Source of the DNA: Bacillus sp. FJAT-47783
GTDB lineage: Bacteria > Bacillota > Bacilli > Bacillales > Aeribacillaceae
Length of the DNA: 64,000 nt
Direction: 5' to 3'
NCBI RefSeq assembly: GCF_022808615.1
Contig: NZ_JAKZKS010000001.1
Span: 248,001-312,000, forward strand
Numbering within the stretch: the first letter of the stretch is position 1; each line of letters opens with the position of its first letter. The notes below the pieces were generated by a model. That model saw only the letters and a program-made list of their open reading frames with translations. It was not told the DNA's origin and did no database searches. The position numbers and the translations under genes are program-made. Below are positions 40,493-49,502 of this stretch, one piece after another.

Positions 40493-40506
40493 AGAACAAA
40501 TGTTCG
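40493..40506. promoter_or_regulatory. LexA/SOS-box-like palindrome upstream of hbs
   Basis: AGAACAAATGTTCG fits the B. subtilis LexA consensus CGAACRNRYGTTYG at 13 of 14 positions. It sits 8 bases upstream of a minus-strand extended -10 (TGCTATAAA, hexamer 40480-40485). The 40206-40689 stretch (about 480 bases, no gene) otherwise holds promoter-like sequence, a weak hairpin at about 40552-40595 and the spoIVA terminator. Confidence 0.5.
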
Positions 40507-40661
40507 TTTGTTGGTCAAAAAAAACAAACTCCTTTTGAAAGAAACTTATTTTATCGATACACATTTTACGGCTAAAGCATTAAAGTGTACCGATACAGCT
40601 GTTTTTATTTAGATTTAATCCGGGATAAGTAGTAAGGAATGTAGACGTTATAAATCAAATA

Positions 40662-40684
40662 AGACCTCTTTTCGCAAGAGGTCT
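40662..40684 (-). terminator. spoIVA terminator
   Basis: AGACCTCTT, loop and AAGAGGTCT form a 9-bp stem; the minus-strand downstream is TATTTGATTTAT, so the T run is weak. Confidence 0.55.
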
Positions 40685-40689
40685 CTCCG

Positions 40690-42168
40690 TTATAAAATGA
40701 TGGCAATGAGTCCACCGGAACCTTCGTTAATGATTCGCTCTAACGTTTCTTTTAATTTATATCGAGCATTTTCAGGCATAAGTGAAAGTTTCGCTTGAAT
40801 TCCTTCACGAACAATAGAACTTAAGGAGCGACCAAAGATATCAGAATTCCATATAGATAATGGATCATCTTCAAAATCTTGCATTAAATAACGAACTAAT
40901 TCTTCACTTTGCTTTTCAGTCCCGATTATTGGTGCAAACTCACTTTCGACATCCACTTTAATCATATGAATTGAGGGAGCAACAGCTTTTAGGCGTACGC
41001 CAAACCGAGATCCTTGACGAATAATTTCAGGCTCATCTAAGCTCATATCTGTAAGCGCTGGTGCTGCAACTCCGTAACCTGTTTGTTTCACCATTTTTAA
41101 TGCATCGGCCACCTGATCGTATTCCGTTTTCGCATGAGCAAAGTCTTGCATTAATTGTAATAAATGATCTTTCCCTCGAATTTCAACCCCGACAACTTCT
41201 TTTAATATTTGGTCATATAAATCATCAGGAGCATATAAATCGATTTCCGCAATTCCTTGCCCCATTTCAATACCAGCTAGCCCAGCTCGTTCGATAAATT
41301 CATATTCGCTAAATTGGTCGACCACCAAATTGACATCTCTTAATCTTTTAATATCTTTTACTGTATCTTTTACAGTATCTTGGTAGCTTTCACGAAGCCA
41401 ATGGTCCTCCCTTAATACCATAACCCAACTAGGTAAGTTCACATTCACTTCAAGAACAGGGAATTCAAATAATGCTTCTCGGAGCACATTGATAACGTCT
41501 GATTCCCTCATGCTTTCAACACTCATACTTAATACTGGAATATCGTATTTCTCATTTAATTCCCGTCGTAAGCTTTCTGTTTCAGGATGATGCGGATGGA
41601 CAGAGTTCACAATCATAATGAACGGTTTTCCAACTTCCTTTAATTCCTCGATTACTCTCTCTTCCGCTTCAATATAATCAGAGCGAGAGATTTCACCGAT
41701 AGACCCATCCGTTGTTATAACAACGCCAATGGTAGAGTGCTCTTGAATAACCTTTCTTGTGCCGATTTCCGCAGCTTCATGAAATGGAATTGGTTCTTCA
41801 TACCATGGTGTGTTAATCATTCTCGGTCCATTTTCATCTTCATACCCTTTTGCTCCAGGGACGGTATATCCTACACAATCAACCATTCTTATATTGACAT
41901 CAAGTCCCTCATCAACATGAACGGTCACCGCTTGATTTGGGACAAATTTAGGCTCTGTCGTCATGATCGTTCTACCTGCCGCACTTTGCGGGAGCTCATC
42001 TTGTGCACGAGCTTTATCTGACTGGTTCTCTATGTTTGGCAACACGACTAACTCCATAAATTTTTTAATAAACGTTGATTTACCAGTTCGAACTGCACCG
42101 ACAACTCCTAGATAAATATCGCCGCCTGTTCGTTCAGCGATATCTTTAAAAATATCTACTTTTTCCAA
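40690..42168 (-). CDS. spoIVA: Stage IV sporulation protein A, coat morphogenetic ATPase
   Basis: 492 residues from a TTG 6 bases after GGGAGGGG, exactly the B. subtilis length and N terminus (EKVDIFKDIAERTGGDIYLG). Walker A GAVRTGKST, then TRAFAC-type MVDCVGYTVPGAKGYED; conserved IPFHEAAEIGTRKVI and the C-terminal SSIVREGIQAKLSLMPENA. ATP hydrolysis drives its polymerisation on the forespore surface as the coat base. Expected to be sigma-E controlled; I could not place the promoter. Confidence 0.97.
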   Translation of the reverse strand: MEKVDIFKDIAERTGGDIYLGVVGAVRTGKSTFIKKFMELVVLPNIENQSDKARAQDELPQSAAGRTIMTTEPKFVPNQAVTVHVDEGLDVNIRMVDCVGYTVPGAKGYEDENGPRMINTPWYEEPIPFHEAAEIGTRKVIQEHSTIGVVITTDGSIGEISRSDYIEAEERVIEELKEVGKPFIMIVNSVHPHHPETESLRRELNEKYDIPVLSMSVESMRESDVINVLREALFEFPVLEVNVNLPSWVMVLREDHWLRESYQDTVKDTVKDIKRLRDVNLVVDQFSEYEFIERAGLAGIEMGQGIAEIDLYAPDDLYDQILKEVVGVEIRGKDHLLQLMQDFAHAKTEYDQVADALKMVKQTGYGVAAPALTDMSLDEPEIIRQGSRFGVRLKAVAPSIHMIKVDVESEFAPIIGTEKQSEELVRYLMQDFEDDPLSIWNSDIFGRSLSSIVREGIQAKLSLMPENARYKLKETLERIINEGSGGLIAIIL

Positions 42169-42375
42169 GTGATTCCCCTCCCGACTCATTAGTCATTGGA
42201 TGAAAAAGATGATTGCATACAGTTATTAGACAGTATATGTTTATGATGTTGTCCGACTAGTTTATGACTAAAGCCATAAAATTTAATTTCTATTTTGAAA
42301 ACAGTTCATCCCTTTTCTTCAGTTAAAAATTCGCAACCCATCATAATATAGGTAGAGATTTTATGGATAAAAAAA

Positions 42376-42419
42376 ATGAACCTTTCTCTTAAGATGTATG
42401 AATCTAGAGAAAGGTTCAT
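42376..42419 (-). terminator. yphF terminator
   Basis: ATGAACCTTTCTC and GAGAAAGGTTCAT form a perfect 13-bp stem with an 18-base loop; T run on the minus strand. Confidence 0.8.
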
Positions 42420-42422
42420 GAC

Positions 42423-43142
42423 TTAATTTATCAAAAAGATTGGTTCGTTGGCTTCATTTACTGTATAAGGGAGAGAAAATGCTGGAACAAAAGGTGAGTC
42501 TTCAACTAATATAGAGCGAATATCTTCGCCTTTCTTCAACTTGCCCCCACCTTTTTGAAGCGCTTTATATAAATCAATGGAGTAGTCAACAAATACTTCC
42601 CCATTGCTATCGATAACAAGAGGTAAATATTCATTTGAAAACGGACTTAACACTTGAGGTAATTCACTATAACCTAACTTTTTATAATCTATAGAATATA
42701 CCCCTTGTGTAATTTCCTCTTTAAATGGCGGATAACCATTCGTTTGTTTATATGCTTCTAACCGAATATTTATTTCTCTAATTTGTTCAGCGATCCGTAA
42801 ATCAATCAGTTTGACGGTTGGATTTTCTTCAACATCAACTAAAACATATAAGTAAACACCACCATTCTCATAAGCTGTCCCCGGTGGTTCAGGTAAAAAT
42901 TCTGGAATAAGCTTATTAAAGTCAATCGGATATTTTTGATAAATCGGTGTTTCCATATCACGTGTTTTGATTGGTAAAAGCCCGTTGTTTTGTTCTTGAT
43001 AATTGTTTACAGCCGTTTGAACAGAAGTAATTTGTGTATCGTACGGAACTTCGTTTTTTGATAATTTCCCTTCAGGATATAAACATCCACTCAATAAAAT
43101 AACTGAAAGGAAAGGAATGATAAATGTTGCGATTTTTTTCAT
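42423..43142 (-). CDS. yphF: Lipoprotein YphF
   Basis: 239 residues with a lipoprotein signal (FIIPFLSVILLSGC, lipobox LSGC, Cys20). The mature part has repeated segments with YPI/YSIDYKKL-type tyrosine motifs (YPIDFNKLIPEFLPEPP and YSIDYKKLGYSELPQVL), suggesting two related halves. Function unknown; position after yphE matches B. subtilis YphF. Confidence 0.82.
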   Translation of the reverse strand: MKKIATFIIPFLSVILLSGCLYPEGKLSKNEVPYDTQITSVQTAVNNYQEQNNGLLPIKTRDMETPIYQKYPIDFNKLIPEFLPEPPGTAYENGGVYLYVLVDVEENPTVKLIDLRIAEQIREINIRLEAYKQTNGYPPFKEEITQGVYSIDYKKLGYSELPQVLSPFSNEYLPLVIDSNGEVFVDYSIDLYKALQKGGGKLKKGEDIRSILVEDSPFVPAFSLPYTVNEANEPIFLIN

Positions 43143-43157
43143 ATAAACCTTCCTTTT

Positions 43158-43358
43158 TTATTCATTTACTGGTCCTGAAAAGACAACAAAAAAGATAATA
43201 ATTCCGGCTAGAATCATAAATATGTAGGCAATGATACTAAACAACACTTTCCAAAAACCTTTTAATTTATAACGACTTAAGTAAATGGAGAAAACTGAAA
43301 TAAACATAAATCCCATGGCCCCTAACGCAAACCACATTTTCATTAATGCTGGTGTCAT
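43158..43358 (-). CDS. yphE: DUF2768 membrane protein YphE
   Basis: 66 residues with two transmembrane helices (MWFALGAMGFMFISVFSIY and VLFSIIAYIFMILAGIIIFF) linked by a basic loop (SRYKLKGFWK). Position between gpsA and yphF supports the name; function unknown. Confidence 0.8.
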   Translation of the reverse strand: MTPALMKMWFALGAMGFMFISVFSIYLSRYKLKGFWKVLFSIIAYIFMILAGIIIFFVVFSGPVNE

Positions 43359-43424
43359 ACTTTTTCACTCCTTTTTCCCGAAAACATTATAACATAATGA
43401 AGGTACTGTTCAATGATGAATCAA

Positions 43425-43472
43425 AAAAAGACTGAAGTGAACAAGGGAGTTGTCCTTTCCTTCAGTCTTTTT
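43425..43472. terminator. gpsA terminator
   Basis: AAAAAGACTGAAG and CTTCAGTCTTTTT form a 13-bp stem around a 22-base loop, with T runs on either strand. Confidence 0.75.
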
Positions 43473-43553
43473 AAGAAGACACGTATCTGCTGCCATCTAG
43501 GCTAAAATCGTGAAGAGTTAGGATCGGATCCTTTATGAATACTTACTAACAGT

Positions 43554-44597
43554 TCATTCATCTGTAGAACGCCCTTCCATAATGTTCACTAAGTCTTCCA
43601 TTTCGTGCGTTTTTACACGTCCCATTAAAGATTCTACTGCTTGTTTCGAATTTTTCCCATTAAAAAGAACATCATACAACGCTCTTGTAATTGGCATTTT
43701 CACGTCATACTTTTCCGCTAACTGATACGCAGCCTTCGTCGTTCTTACACCTTCAACAACCATTCCCATCGACTGTAACACTTCATCAAGTGTTTTCCCT
43801 TTTCCAAGCATATTTCCAGCACGCCAGTTACGCGAATGTACGCTCGTACATGTAACAATTAAGTCACCGATTCCCGTTAATCCAGAAAACGTTAGAGGAT
43901 TAGCCCCCATTTTACTTCCTAGACGAGCAATTTCTGCCAACCCACGCGTAATAAGAGCTGCTTTTGCATTGTCACCATATCCAAGACCATCACTAATTCC
44001 GGCAGCTAGAGCAATAATATTTTTTAAGGCTCCACCCATTTCAACACCGATAACATCCGGGTTTGTGTATACTCTGAAATAGTAATTAATAAACAAATCT
44101 TGTACATATTCTGCTGCTTTCATATTATCGCTTGATGATGTAACAGTCGTTGGTTGCCGTAAACTCACTTCTTCTGCATGACTAGGTCCTGATAAGACGA
44201 CAACGTCTTGAAGGAATTTTTCGTTCATTTCTTCACGGATAATTTCCGAAATGCGTTTCAATGAGTTCGGTTCAATTCCTTTACTTACATGGACAATGAC
44301 CACAGGATGTTTTAGGTACTGTTGTAAATTTTGCAGTACTTCTCGAATCGCTTTCGTAGGGACAGCTAGCACAATCGTCTTAACATCCTCTACCGCTAAT
44401 TTTAACTGATAATACATTTGAATATTTTCTGGTAAAGGTACATTCGGTAAATATTGATCATTTACCCGTGAGTTTTTCATTTCCTCAATATGTTCTTTTC
44501 GATGTCCCCAAAGACGAACACGGTGCCCGTTATCACTTAATACGAGTGCGAGGGCTGTTCCCCAACTTCCAGCTCCTAAAACAGCGATATGTTCCAA
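43554..44597 (-). CDS. gpsA: Glycerol-3-phosphate dehydrogenase [NAD(P)+]
   Basis: 347 residues from a TTG about 10 bases after AAAGGA (GTG at 44606 is crowded by the SD). [20 protein letters not shown] nucleotide motif, [17 protein letters not shown] and the catalytic lysine region [18 protein letters not shown]. Supplies glycerol-3-phosphate for phospholipid. Confidence 0.95.
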   Translation of the reverse strand: MEHIAVLGAGSWGTALALVLSDNGHRVRLWGHRKEHIEEMKNSRVNDQYLPNVPLPENIQMYYQLKLAVEDVKTIVLAVPTKAIREVLQNLQQYLKHPVVIVHVSKGIEPNSLKRISEIIREEMNEKFLQDVVVLSGPSHAEEVSLRQPTTVTSSSDNMKAAEYVQDLFINYYFRVYTNPDVIGVEMGGALKNIIALAAGISDGLGYGDNAKAALITRGLAEIARLGSKMGANPLTFSGLTGIGDLIVTCTSVHSRNWRAGNMLGKGKTLDEVLQSMGMVVEGVRTTKAAYQLAEKYDVKMPITRALYDVLFNGKNSKQAVESLMGRVKTHEMEDLVNIMEGRSTDE

Positions 44598-44644
44598 CCT
44601 TCTCACTTCCTTTAAAAAAATTAATGATGAACTTATGTAAAAAA

Positions 44645-44677
44645 GTGAGTAGAGTCGAAAATGCTACTACTACTCAC
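44645..44677 (-). terminator. der terminator
   Basis: GTGAGTAG and CTACTCAC pair around a 17-base loop; six T follow on the minus strand. Confidence 0.7.
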
Positions 44678-44687
44678 AACTAAGTCA

Positions 44688-45998
44688 TTACTTTCTTGCT
44701 CTTGCGATAAGTTTGATTGGCGTTCCTTCAAACCCGAATGCATCACGAATTCGATTTTCCAAAAATCTTGCATATGAAAAGTGCAATAGCTCTGGATCAT
44801 TGACAAAAATAACAAATGTTGGAGGCTTTACGGCTACTTGTGTTGCATAGTATATTTTCAATCTCGTTCCCTTATCAGTTGGCGTTGGATTCATCGCAAC
44901 CGCATCCATAATCACATCATTTAATACATTCGTTTGAACACGTAATGCATGATTTTCACTTACTTTTATAATATCTGGCATTAATGTATGCAGTCGTTTT
45001 TTCGTCTTTGCAGATAAGAAAACAATCGGGGCATAATCTAAAAATAAGAAATGATCTCTTATTTTTTGTTCAAATTGTTTCATCGTCTTTTCGTCTTTTT
45101 CAACAACATCCCATTTATTAACAACAATAACTACAGCTTTTCCTGCTTCGTGTGCATATCCAGCAATTCGTTTATCTTGCTCAATAATCCCTTCTTCTCC
45201 ATTTAAGACGACAAGCACGACGTCTGACCGTTCAATCGCTTTTAAAGCTCTTAATACGCTATACTTTTCAGTTGTTTCATATACTTTTCCTTTTTTCCTC
45301 ATTCCAGCAGTATCGATAATCACAAATTCTTGTCCACTATACTTAAAGGTCGTATCAATGGCATCACGAGTCGTTCCGGCAATGTCACTTACAATGACGC
45401 GCTCTTCTCCTAATATAGCATTGACAAGAGAGGACTTGCCGACGTTTGGTCGACCGATTAATGAAAACTTAATGATATCATCATCATAATCTTCATCAGA
45501 ACGAGTTTCAAAATGTTTGACAACTTCATCAAGTAAATCACCAAGCCCTATTCCATGTGATCCCGAGATTGGATAAGGCTCACCGAAACCGAGAGCATAA
45601 AAATCATAGATTTGATCACGCATATTAGGGTTATCTATTTTATTGACCCCTAAGACAATCGGTTTTTTTGAACGATACAAAATTTTCGCCACTTCTTCAT
45701 CAGCAGCTGTTACCCCTTCGCGTCCGTTTACAATAAATATTATAACATCCGCTTCATCAATCGCTAGTTCAGCCTGTTGACGAATTTGTGCAAGAAACGG
45801 TGCGTCACCAATTTCAATTCCACCTGTATCAATGATATTAAATTGATGGGTTAACCATTCTGCTTGTGAATATATTCTATCTCGTGTTACACCAGGAACA
45901 TCCTCTACAATCGATACACGCTCTCCGACGATGCGGTTAAATATCGTCGATTTTCCGACATTTGGACGTCCCACAATCGCAACGACATGTTTTCGCAC
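44688..45998 (-). CDS. der: GTPase Der (EngA), ribosome assembly
   Basis: 436 residues from GTG at 45998 (AAAGGATG 6-7 bases upstream), the B. subtilis length. Two tandem GTPase domains: [13 protein letters not shown] / DTGG / NKID and [13 protein letters not shown] / DTAG / NKWD, then a C-terminal KH-like domain. Needed for 50S maturation. Confidence 0.96.
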   Translation of the reverse strand: MRKHVVAIVGRPNVGKSTIFNRIVGERVSIVEDVPGVTRDRIYSQAEWLTHQFNIIDTGGIEIGDAPFLAQIRQQAELAIDEADVIIFIVNGREGVTAADEEVAKILYRSKKPIVLGVNKIDNPNMRDQIYDFYALGFGEPYPISGSHGIGLGDLLDEVVKHFETRSDEDYDDDIIKFSLIGRPNVGKSSLVNAILGEERVIVSDIAGTTRDAIDTTFKYSGQEFVIIDTAGMRKKGKVYETTEKYSVLRALKAIERSDVVLVVLNGEEGIIEQDKRIAGYAHEAGKAVVIVVNKWDVVEKDEKTMKQFEQKIRDHFLFLDYAPIVFLSAKTKKRLHTLMPDIIKVSENHALRVQTNVLNDVIMDAVAMNPTPTDKGTRLKIYYATQVAVKPPTFVIFVNDPELLHFSYARFLENRIRDAFGFEGTPIKLIARARK

Positions 45999-46102
45999 TA
46001 CACAACATCCTTTCTCGTTTATATGAACTTTTCCGGTCATTCAAAAGGTAATTTTTAAATCAAATGTAAATATCTTCTATTTTGTCCATCCAGAAAAAGA
46101 AA

Positions 46103-46122
46103 CCCTTCCTTTAAAAGAAGGG
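46103..46122 (-). terminator. Terminator after the YIEGIA gene pair
   Basis: CCCTTC and GAAGGG pair around 8 bases; minus-strand GTTTCTTTTT follows. Confidence 0.6.
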
Positions 46123-46168
46123 CTAACTATCCTATTATATAGTAGTTTCATCCAATCGACAATAATCA

Positions 46169-46357
46169 TCAAAAGTGTTTGACAACTACGTATACATCTT
46201 CACCAATCGCATGTGCAATTCCGTCCAAAATCGCTTCTAAATTTTTCGCAAACAAATCCATCTCTTCCCGGTCCTTACAAATAAATGTTGCCACAGACCC
46301 CTGTAATTTCGTTTGATCAGTCGTGATCACAGCAAGAATCGATTTTTCAAGAATCAT
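46169..46357 (-). CDS. Small capping-complex subunit for the YIEGIA protein
   Basis: 62 residues, soluble, starting MILEKSILAVITTDQ, with AKNLEAILDGIAHAIGEDVYVVVKHF at the end (read in two parts). Its ATG overlaps the stop of the YIEGIA gene by 4 bases. Automated pipelines name such proteins capping complex subunit for YIEGIA; I recall that name and have not verified it. Function unknown, probably sporulation-linked. Confidence 0.65.
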   Translation of the reverse strand: MILEKSILAVITTDQTKLQGSVATFICKDREEMDLFAKNLEAILDGIAHAIGEDVYVVVKHF

Positions 46358-47250
46358 TGCATCAAACGTCCTTTCTTATTTGCATCAGACTCAGTAGGCA
46401 TTCGAATGGCACTCTCTAGCGTTGGTACGTTTTGTATAACACGTATGGCCATATCAATATCGGGATTTTGTGGAAGAACAAATACACCGATGCGACCATC
46501 ATCCAAATCTCTTTTGGCTAAAGGTACAAGCGAAGGTTCACCACTATCACGAATGACGCCTAATGCGGTTGAAACATCGTGAAGTACCGCTTGTCTTTGA
46601 CCAAGATTAGCGATTGTTGCTCTTGCATTAAATGATTTTGGTTTTAAGATGAAGCCCATTCCATATTTTAATACGAGCTCTCGTTTGTCAGGTATCCCAA
46701 TATTCATAATGTATATGTTATCAACATATAATCCCGGTCCGTCAAAATGGGGCTTTACATATTCCACTTCAACAATTTCACCTAATTTCCCACCGGACAT
46801 TAATACTTTGGCGATTCCAATGCATAAAACAGCTACAATGATACTTACCCAAAAATTGAAAAGCAAGTAAGCAAATGTCACAAAAAGCGAGGTGAATATG
46901 ACAAGGTAATTGCGGCTTTCAAACGCAATGGCAACCCCTTCAATGTACGTATTCCCTCGTGGAACGAGTTCAAATTTGTCGAGCTCCGTTAACGTGTTTC
47001 TCTCCATATTTCGAACTTCCCGAAATTGAGAGGCGGCAACGGTTAAAAACGTAATGGCTGTAAATTCTTTTTGCATAATAGCAGGAACAGCTACTGTTCC
47101 TAAGCCTGCGGCGATCACACCTAACGCAACATGAATAATTTTACCATGTAAATACGTTGGATATTGACGGTAATCTGTTTTCAACATATATAATCGAGAA
47201 CTAACACCTGCTAAAACACCAAATAAAATAGGATATGTAAATTCATTCAT
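46354..47250 (-). CDS. YIEGIA-family membrane protein
   Basis: 298 residues. N-terminal half is hydrophobic (PILFGVLAGVSSRLYML, ALGVIAAGLGTVAVPAIM, LFVTFAYLLFNFWVSIIVAV). The signature NTYIEGVAIAFESRN is present. The C-terminal half is soluble (GIPDKRELVLKYGMGFI, RQAVLHDVSTALGVI). Overlaps yphA by 8 bases and its small partner by 4, a tight translational unit. Confidence 0.75.
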   Translation of the reverse strand: MNEFTYPILFGVLAGVSSRLYMLKTDYRQYPTYLHGKIIHVALGVIAAGLGTVAVPAIMQKEFTAITFLTVAASQFREVRNMERNTLTELDKFELVPRGNTYIEGVAIAFESRNYLVIFTSLFVTFAYLLFNFWVSIIVAVLCIGIAKVLMSGGKLGEIVEVEYVKPHFDGPGLYVDNIYIMNIGIPDKRELVLKYGMGFILKPKSFNARATIANLGQRQAVLHDVSTALGVIRDSGEPSLVPLAKRDLDDGRIGVFVLPQNPDIDMAIRVIQNVPTLESAIRMPTESDANKKGRLMQ

Positions 47251-47848
47251 AAATCCGTTCTTTCTCCTTTATCGTTTTGTCCACAAGTTGTTCTAACCAT
47301 TTCGTTAAGGATTTAAACAGGAGCCAAAGGGTGAAAAAGATACCAACATAAGAAATCGTATCTAAAAAAGGCGGACTTCCAATGGTAATTGGATAATTCA
47401 TGACTTGAAAAATGACAGTCCAAAATAATGCATCACCCAAACATACACCTGTTAAAGTATAAGCGAGCGTTTCTTCATATGTCTTACTTAACAGAAGGGA
47501 TAGTATGAACGATAAGAGCGCACAAATAATAGACACATTCCCAAAGAACCATACCGGGTCATATACATGAAAAAGTTCAATTCCAGCATAAGCAAATGCA
47601 ATCGTTGCAACCGAAAAAGTAGAGTGAACTTTCTTTTTTGTCCTTCTTAAGTTAAAGATTCCAAAAAGGATAAAAAGAAAATAGGAAAATCCAATTTGAC
47701 CAAAGGAAAAAGACCAATACGATTGGCTTACGATAATATTCATCATGATGAAGGACGCATAAAGCCATCTTCTTTTTCCTTTTTCCATCCAAAACGTCAC
47801 AATTGTCCATCCAAACCACATGGTCCAATAATAAATGATCCCTTCCAC
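47243..47848 (-). CDS. yphA: Membrane protein YphA
   Basis: 201 residues, GTG start after GGAGGG, about six hydrophobic helices. Begins MEGIIYYWTMWFGWTIVTFW and has PVWFFGNVSIICALLSFIL. Position matches B. subtilis yphA. No known activity. Confidence 0.8.
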   Translation of the reverse strand: MEGIIYYWTMWFGWTIVTFWMEKGKRRWLYASFIMMNIIVSQSYWSFSFGQIGFSYFLFILFGIFNLRRTKKKVHSTFSVATIAFAYAGIELFHVYDPVWFFGNVSIICALLSFILSLLLSKTYEETLAYTLTGVCLGDALFWTVIFQVMNYPITIGSPPFLDTISYVGIFFTLWLLFKSLTKWLEQLVDKTIKEKERIYE

Positions 47849-47903
47849 ATCATCACCCTCCTACTATTTCCATTATGGGGAAAAATTATGTAAAATAATC
47901 AAC

Positions 47904-47933
47904 GAATAGTCACGCCTTACCTTTCACATAATG
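47904..47933 (+). promoter_or_regulatory. Sigma-G/F-like promoter of ypzI
   Basis: GAATA (47904-47908), 18-base spacer, CATAATG (47927-47933) resemble the forespore consensus GMATR-N18-CATNHTA with one mismatch. Confidence 0.5.
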
Positions 47934-47988
47934 TAAATGAATGTAACAATTTATTTACTAAAAAAGTTTATCTGAGAGGGATGGGATG

Positions 47989-48120
47989 ATGGGAAGAGAT
48001 CGACAAGAACGGAAATTAAAAAAAGAAGGAAGAGTAGAATCTGACCGAGACCAATCGATTCATTATAAAGGGGCATCACGTCTTGAAAGCCCTAATGATG
48101 CAAGAAAGCGGAATAAATAA
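47989..48120 (+). CDS. ypzI: YpzI, small conserved Bacillus protein
   Basis: 43 residues, highly charged: MGRDRQERKLKKEGRVESDR, then QSIHYKGASRLESPNDARKR and NK. GAGAGGG lies 8 bases upstream. No homologue-independent function. A forespore-type promoter lies upstream, and a large inverted repeat begins at its stop. Confidence 0.8.
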   Translation: MGRDRQERKLKKEGRVESDRDQSIHYKGASRLESPNDARKRNK

Positions 48121-48245
48121 GAAAAGCGCAACTGGGTACGCCTATCGGCGACAAGCACAAGACAAGCTGGCTAGAAGGTGAAAATCAACCTTCTAGCCAG
48201 CTTGTCTTTACGTCTTTGCCGATGGCGCCTTGCGCTGGACAACGA
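48121..48245. repeat. Large inverted-repeat intergenic element
   Basis: The 48126-48235 span is a nested palindrome: GCGCAA/TTGCGC outside, ATCGGC/GCCGAT next, and a perfect 21-bp arm at 48159-48179 and 48188-48208 around an 8-base loop. It starts like the degenerate repeat at 15868 (GAAAAGCRCAA) and begins exactly after the ypzI stop. Bases 48246-48300 hold nothing I recognise. Confidence 0.7.
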
Positions 48246-48300
48246 AATCTTAAGTACCGTCCAAACTTTTGCATACACGATATAAATTCTGATCCTGTAA

Positions 48301-48433
48301 GAAAGGACTATCTAAAAGTTTGTATTAGGGTAAAATACGCCAAAATTAAGACCGAAGGAATGCTGATTTCACAGCATTCTTTCGGTCTACTTTTTTAGTT
48401 TCAGGGCGTAAATACTACTTTTCGGACAGCCCC
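48301..48433. mobile_element. MITE-like element, copy 1, abutting fni
   Basis: About 133 bases with degenerate terminal inverted repeats (GGACTATCTAAAAGT at the left, GGGGCTGTCCGAAAAGT at the right on the minus strand). A central hairpin AGACCGAAGGAATGCTG / CAGCATTCTTTCGGTCT is followed by TTTTTT on the plus strand. It ends one base before the fni stop codon triplet. No transposase. A second copy is at 60109-60238. Confidence 0.65.
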
Positions 48434-49498
48434 TTAATTGCGGTTCGCGTATCGAGTTGTATCAACATTTCGTTCTTTTAACCAATGGTATGTATCACCT
48501 TTAATGACAAGCGGCACACGTTGTAATGCTGAAATTGACTTAACACCTAGAGCGGTCATGATCAGCGATAAATCTTCATGAAATTCTTTCATCTTATCTA
48601 ATAGTTTTTCAACACCTTTTTGCCGTAAAAGCGTTAAAACATATCCGGCCATTCCGACGGATGATGCTCCTAGTGCAATCGCTTTCGCTACATCAAGAGC
48701 ATGATTGATTCCACCGGTTGCTATTATAGAAAGTGGTTGATTAATACTTGCCACCTCAGCGATAGTAGCCGAAGTTTCAATCCCCCAGTCTTCAAAAAAC
48801 GCTAGATGTCGCATACGACGTTCATTTTCAACCTTTGAAAAATTTGTTCCCCCATATCCACCAACATCTACTATGCTTACACCTGCTTCATACAGCTTTA
48901 AAGCTGTTTTACGGCTCATCCCATACCCTACTTCTTTGACAATGACAGGCACTTCAATTTCATTAACAATACGTTCAATTCGTTTTAAAGCGTTTGTAAA
49001 ATCTCGATCACCTTCTGGCATTACAAGCTCTTGAACAGCGTTTAAATGGATTTGAAGGGCATTTGCTTCAATCATTTCAACAGCCTGTTTAGCTTGTTCA
49101 ACCGTTGCCTCACTTCCTAAGTTTGCAAAAACCATTCCTTTTTGATGAATTTTTCGAACAATTTCAAACGATTTTAGTTCGTTACGATCTTTAATAGCCG
49201 CCATTTGAGAACCAACGGCCATTGCCATATTTAATTCTTTCGCAACGAGAGCAAGCCCTTCATTTATTTTTAATGTTTCACTGCCACCACCACCTGTCAT
49301 CGCATTGATAAAAATGGGCGAACTTAAAAATAGTTCGCCCATTCTGACAGATAGATCGACATCTGAAACAGCCATATCCGGTAAACTATTATGTACAAAC
49401 CGAATATCAGAAAGACCATTGCCTCCGTTTTTCCTTGTTTGTATTGCATAGTTTATGTGGTCAATCTTACGCTGCGCTCTATCCAATGTCATCACCAT
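48434..49498 (-). CDS. fni: Isopentenyl-diphosphate delta-isomerase, type 2
   Basis: 354 residues, FMN-dependent TIM barrel: [57 protein letters not shown] and [20 protein letters not shown]. Balances IPP and DMAPP, feeding HepS/HepT. A TTG after GGTG is an alternative start about 9 bases later. Follows ypfD by 4 bases. Confidence 0.94.
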   Translation of the reverse strand: MVMTLDRAQRKIDHINYAIQTRKNGGNGLSDIRFVHNSLPDMAVSDVDLSVRMGELFLSSPIFINAMTGGGGSETLKINEGLALVAKELNMAMAVGSQMAAIKDRNELKSFEIVRKIHQKGMVFANLGSEATVEQAKQAVEMIEANALQIHLNAVQELVMPEGDRDFTNALKRIERIVNEIEVPVIVKEVGYGMSRKTALKLYEAGVSIVDVGGYGGTNFSKVENERRMRHLAFFEDWGIETSATIAEVASINQPLSIIATGGINHALDVAKAIALGASSVGMAGYVLTLLRQKGVEKLLDKMKEFHEDLSLIMTALGVKSISALQRVPLVIKGDTYHWLKERNVDTTRYANRN

Positions 49499-49502
49499 AT
49501 TA

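Noticed and set aside
42232-42239. Sigma-E-like -10 CATATACT before spoIVA
   Set aside because: No matching -35 at the right distance, so not listed as a promoter.
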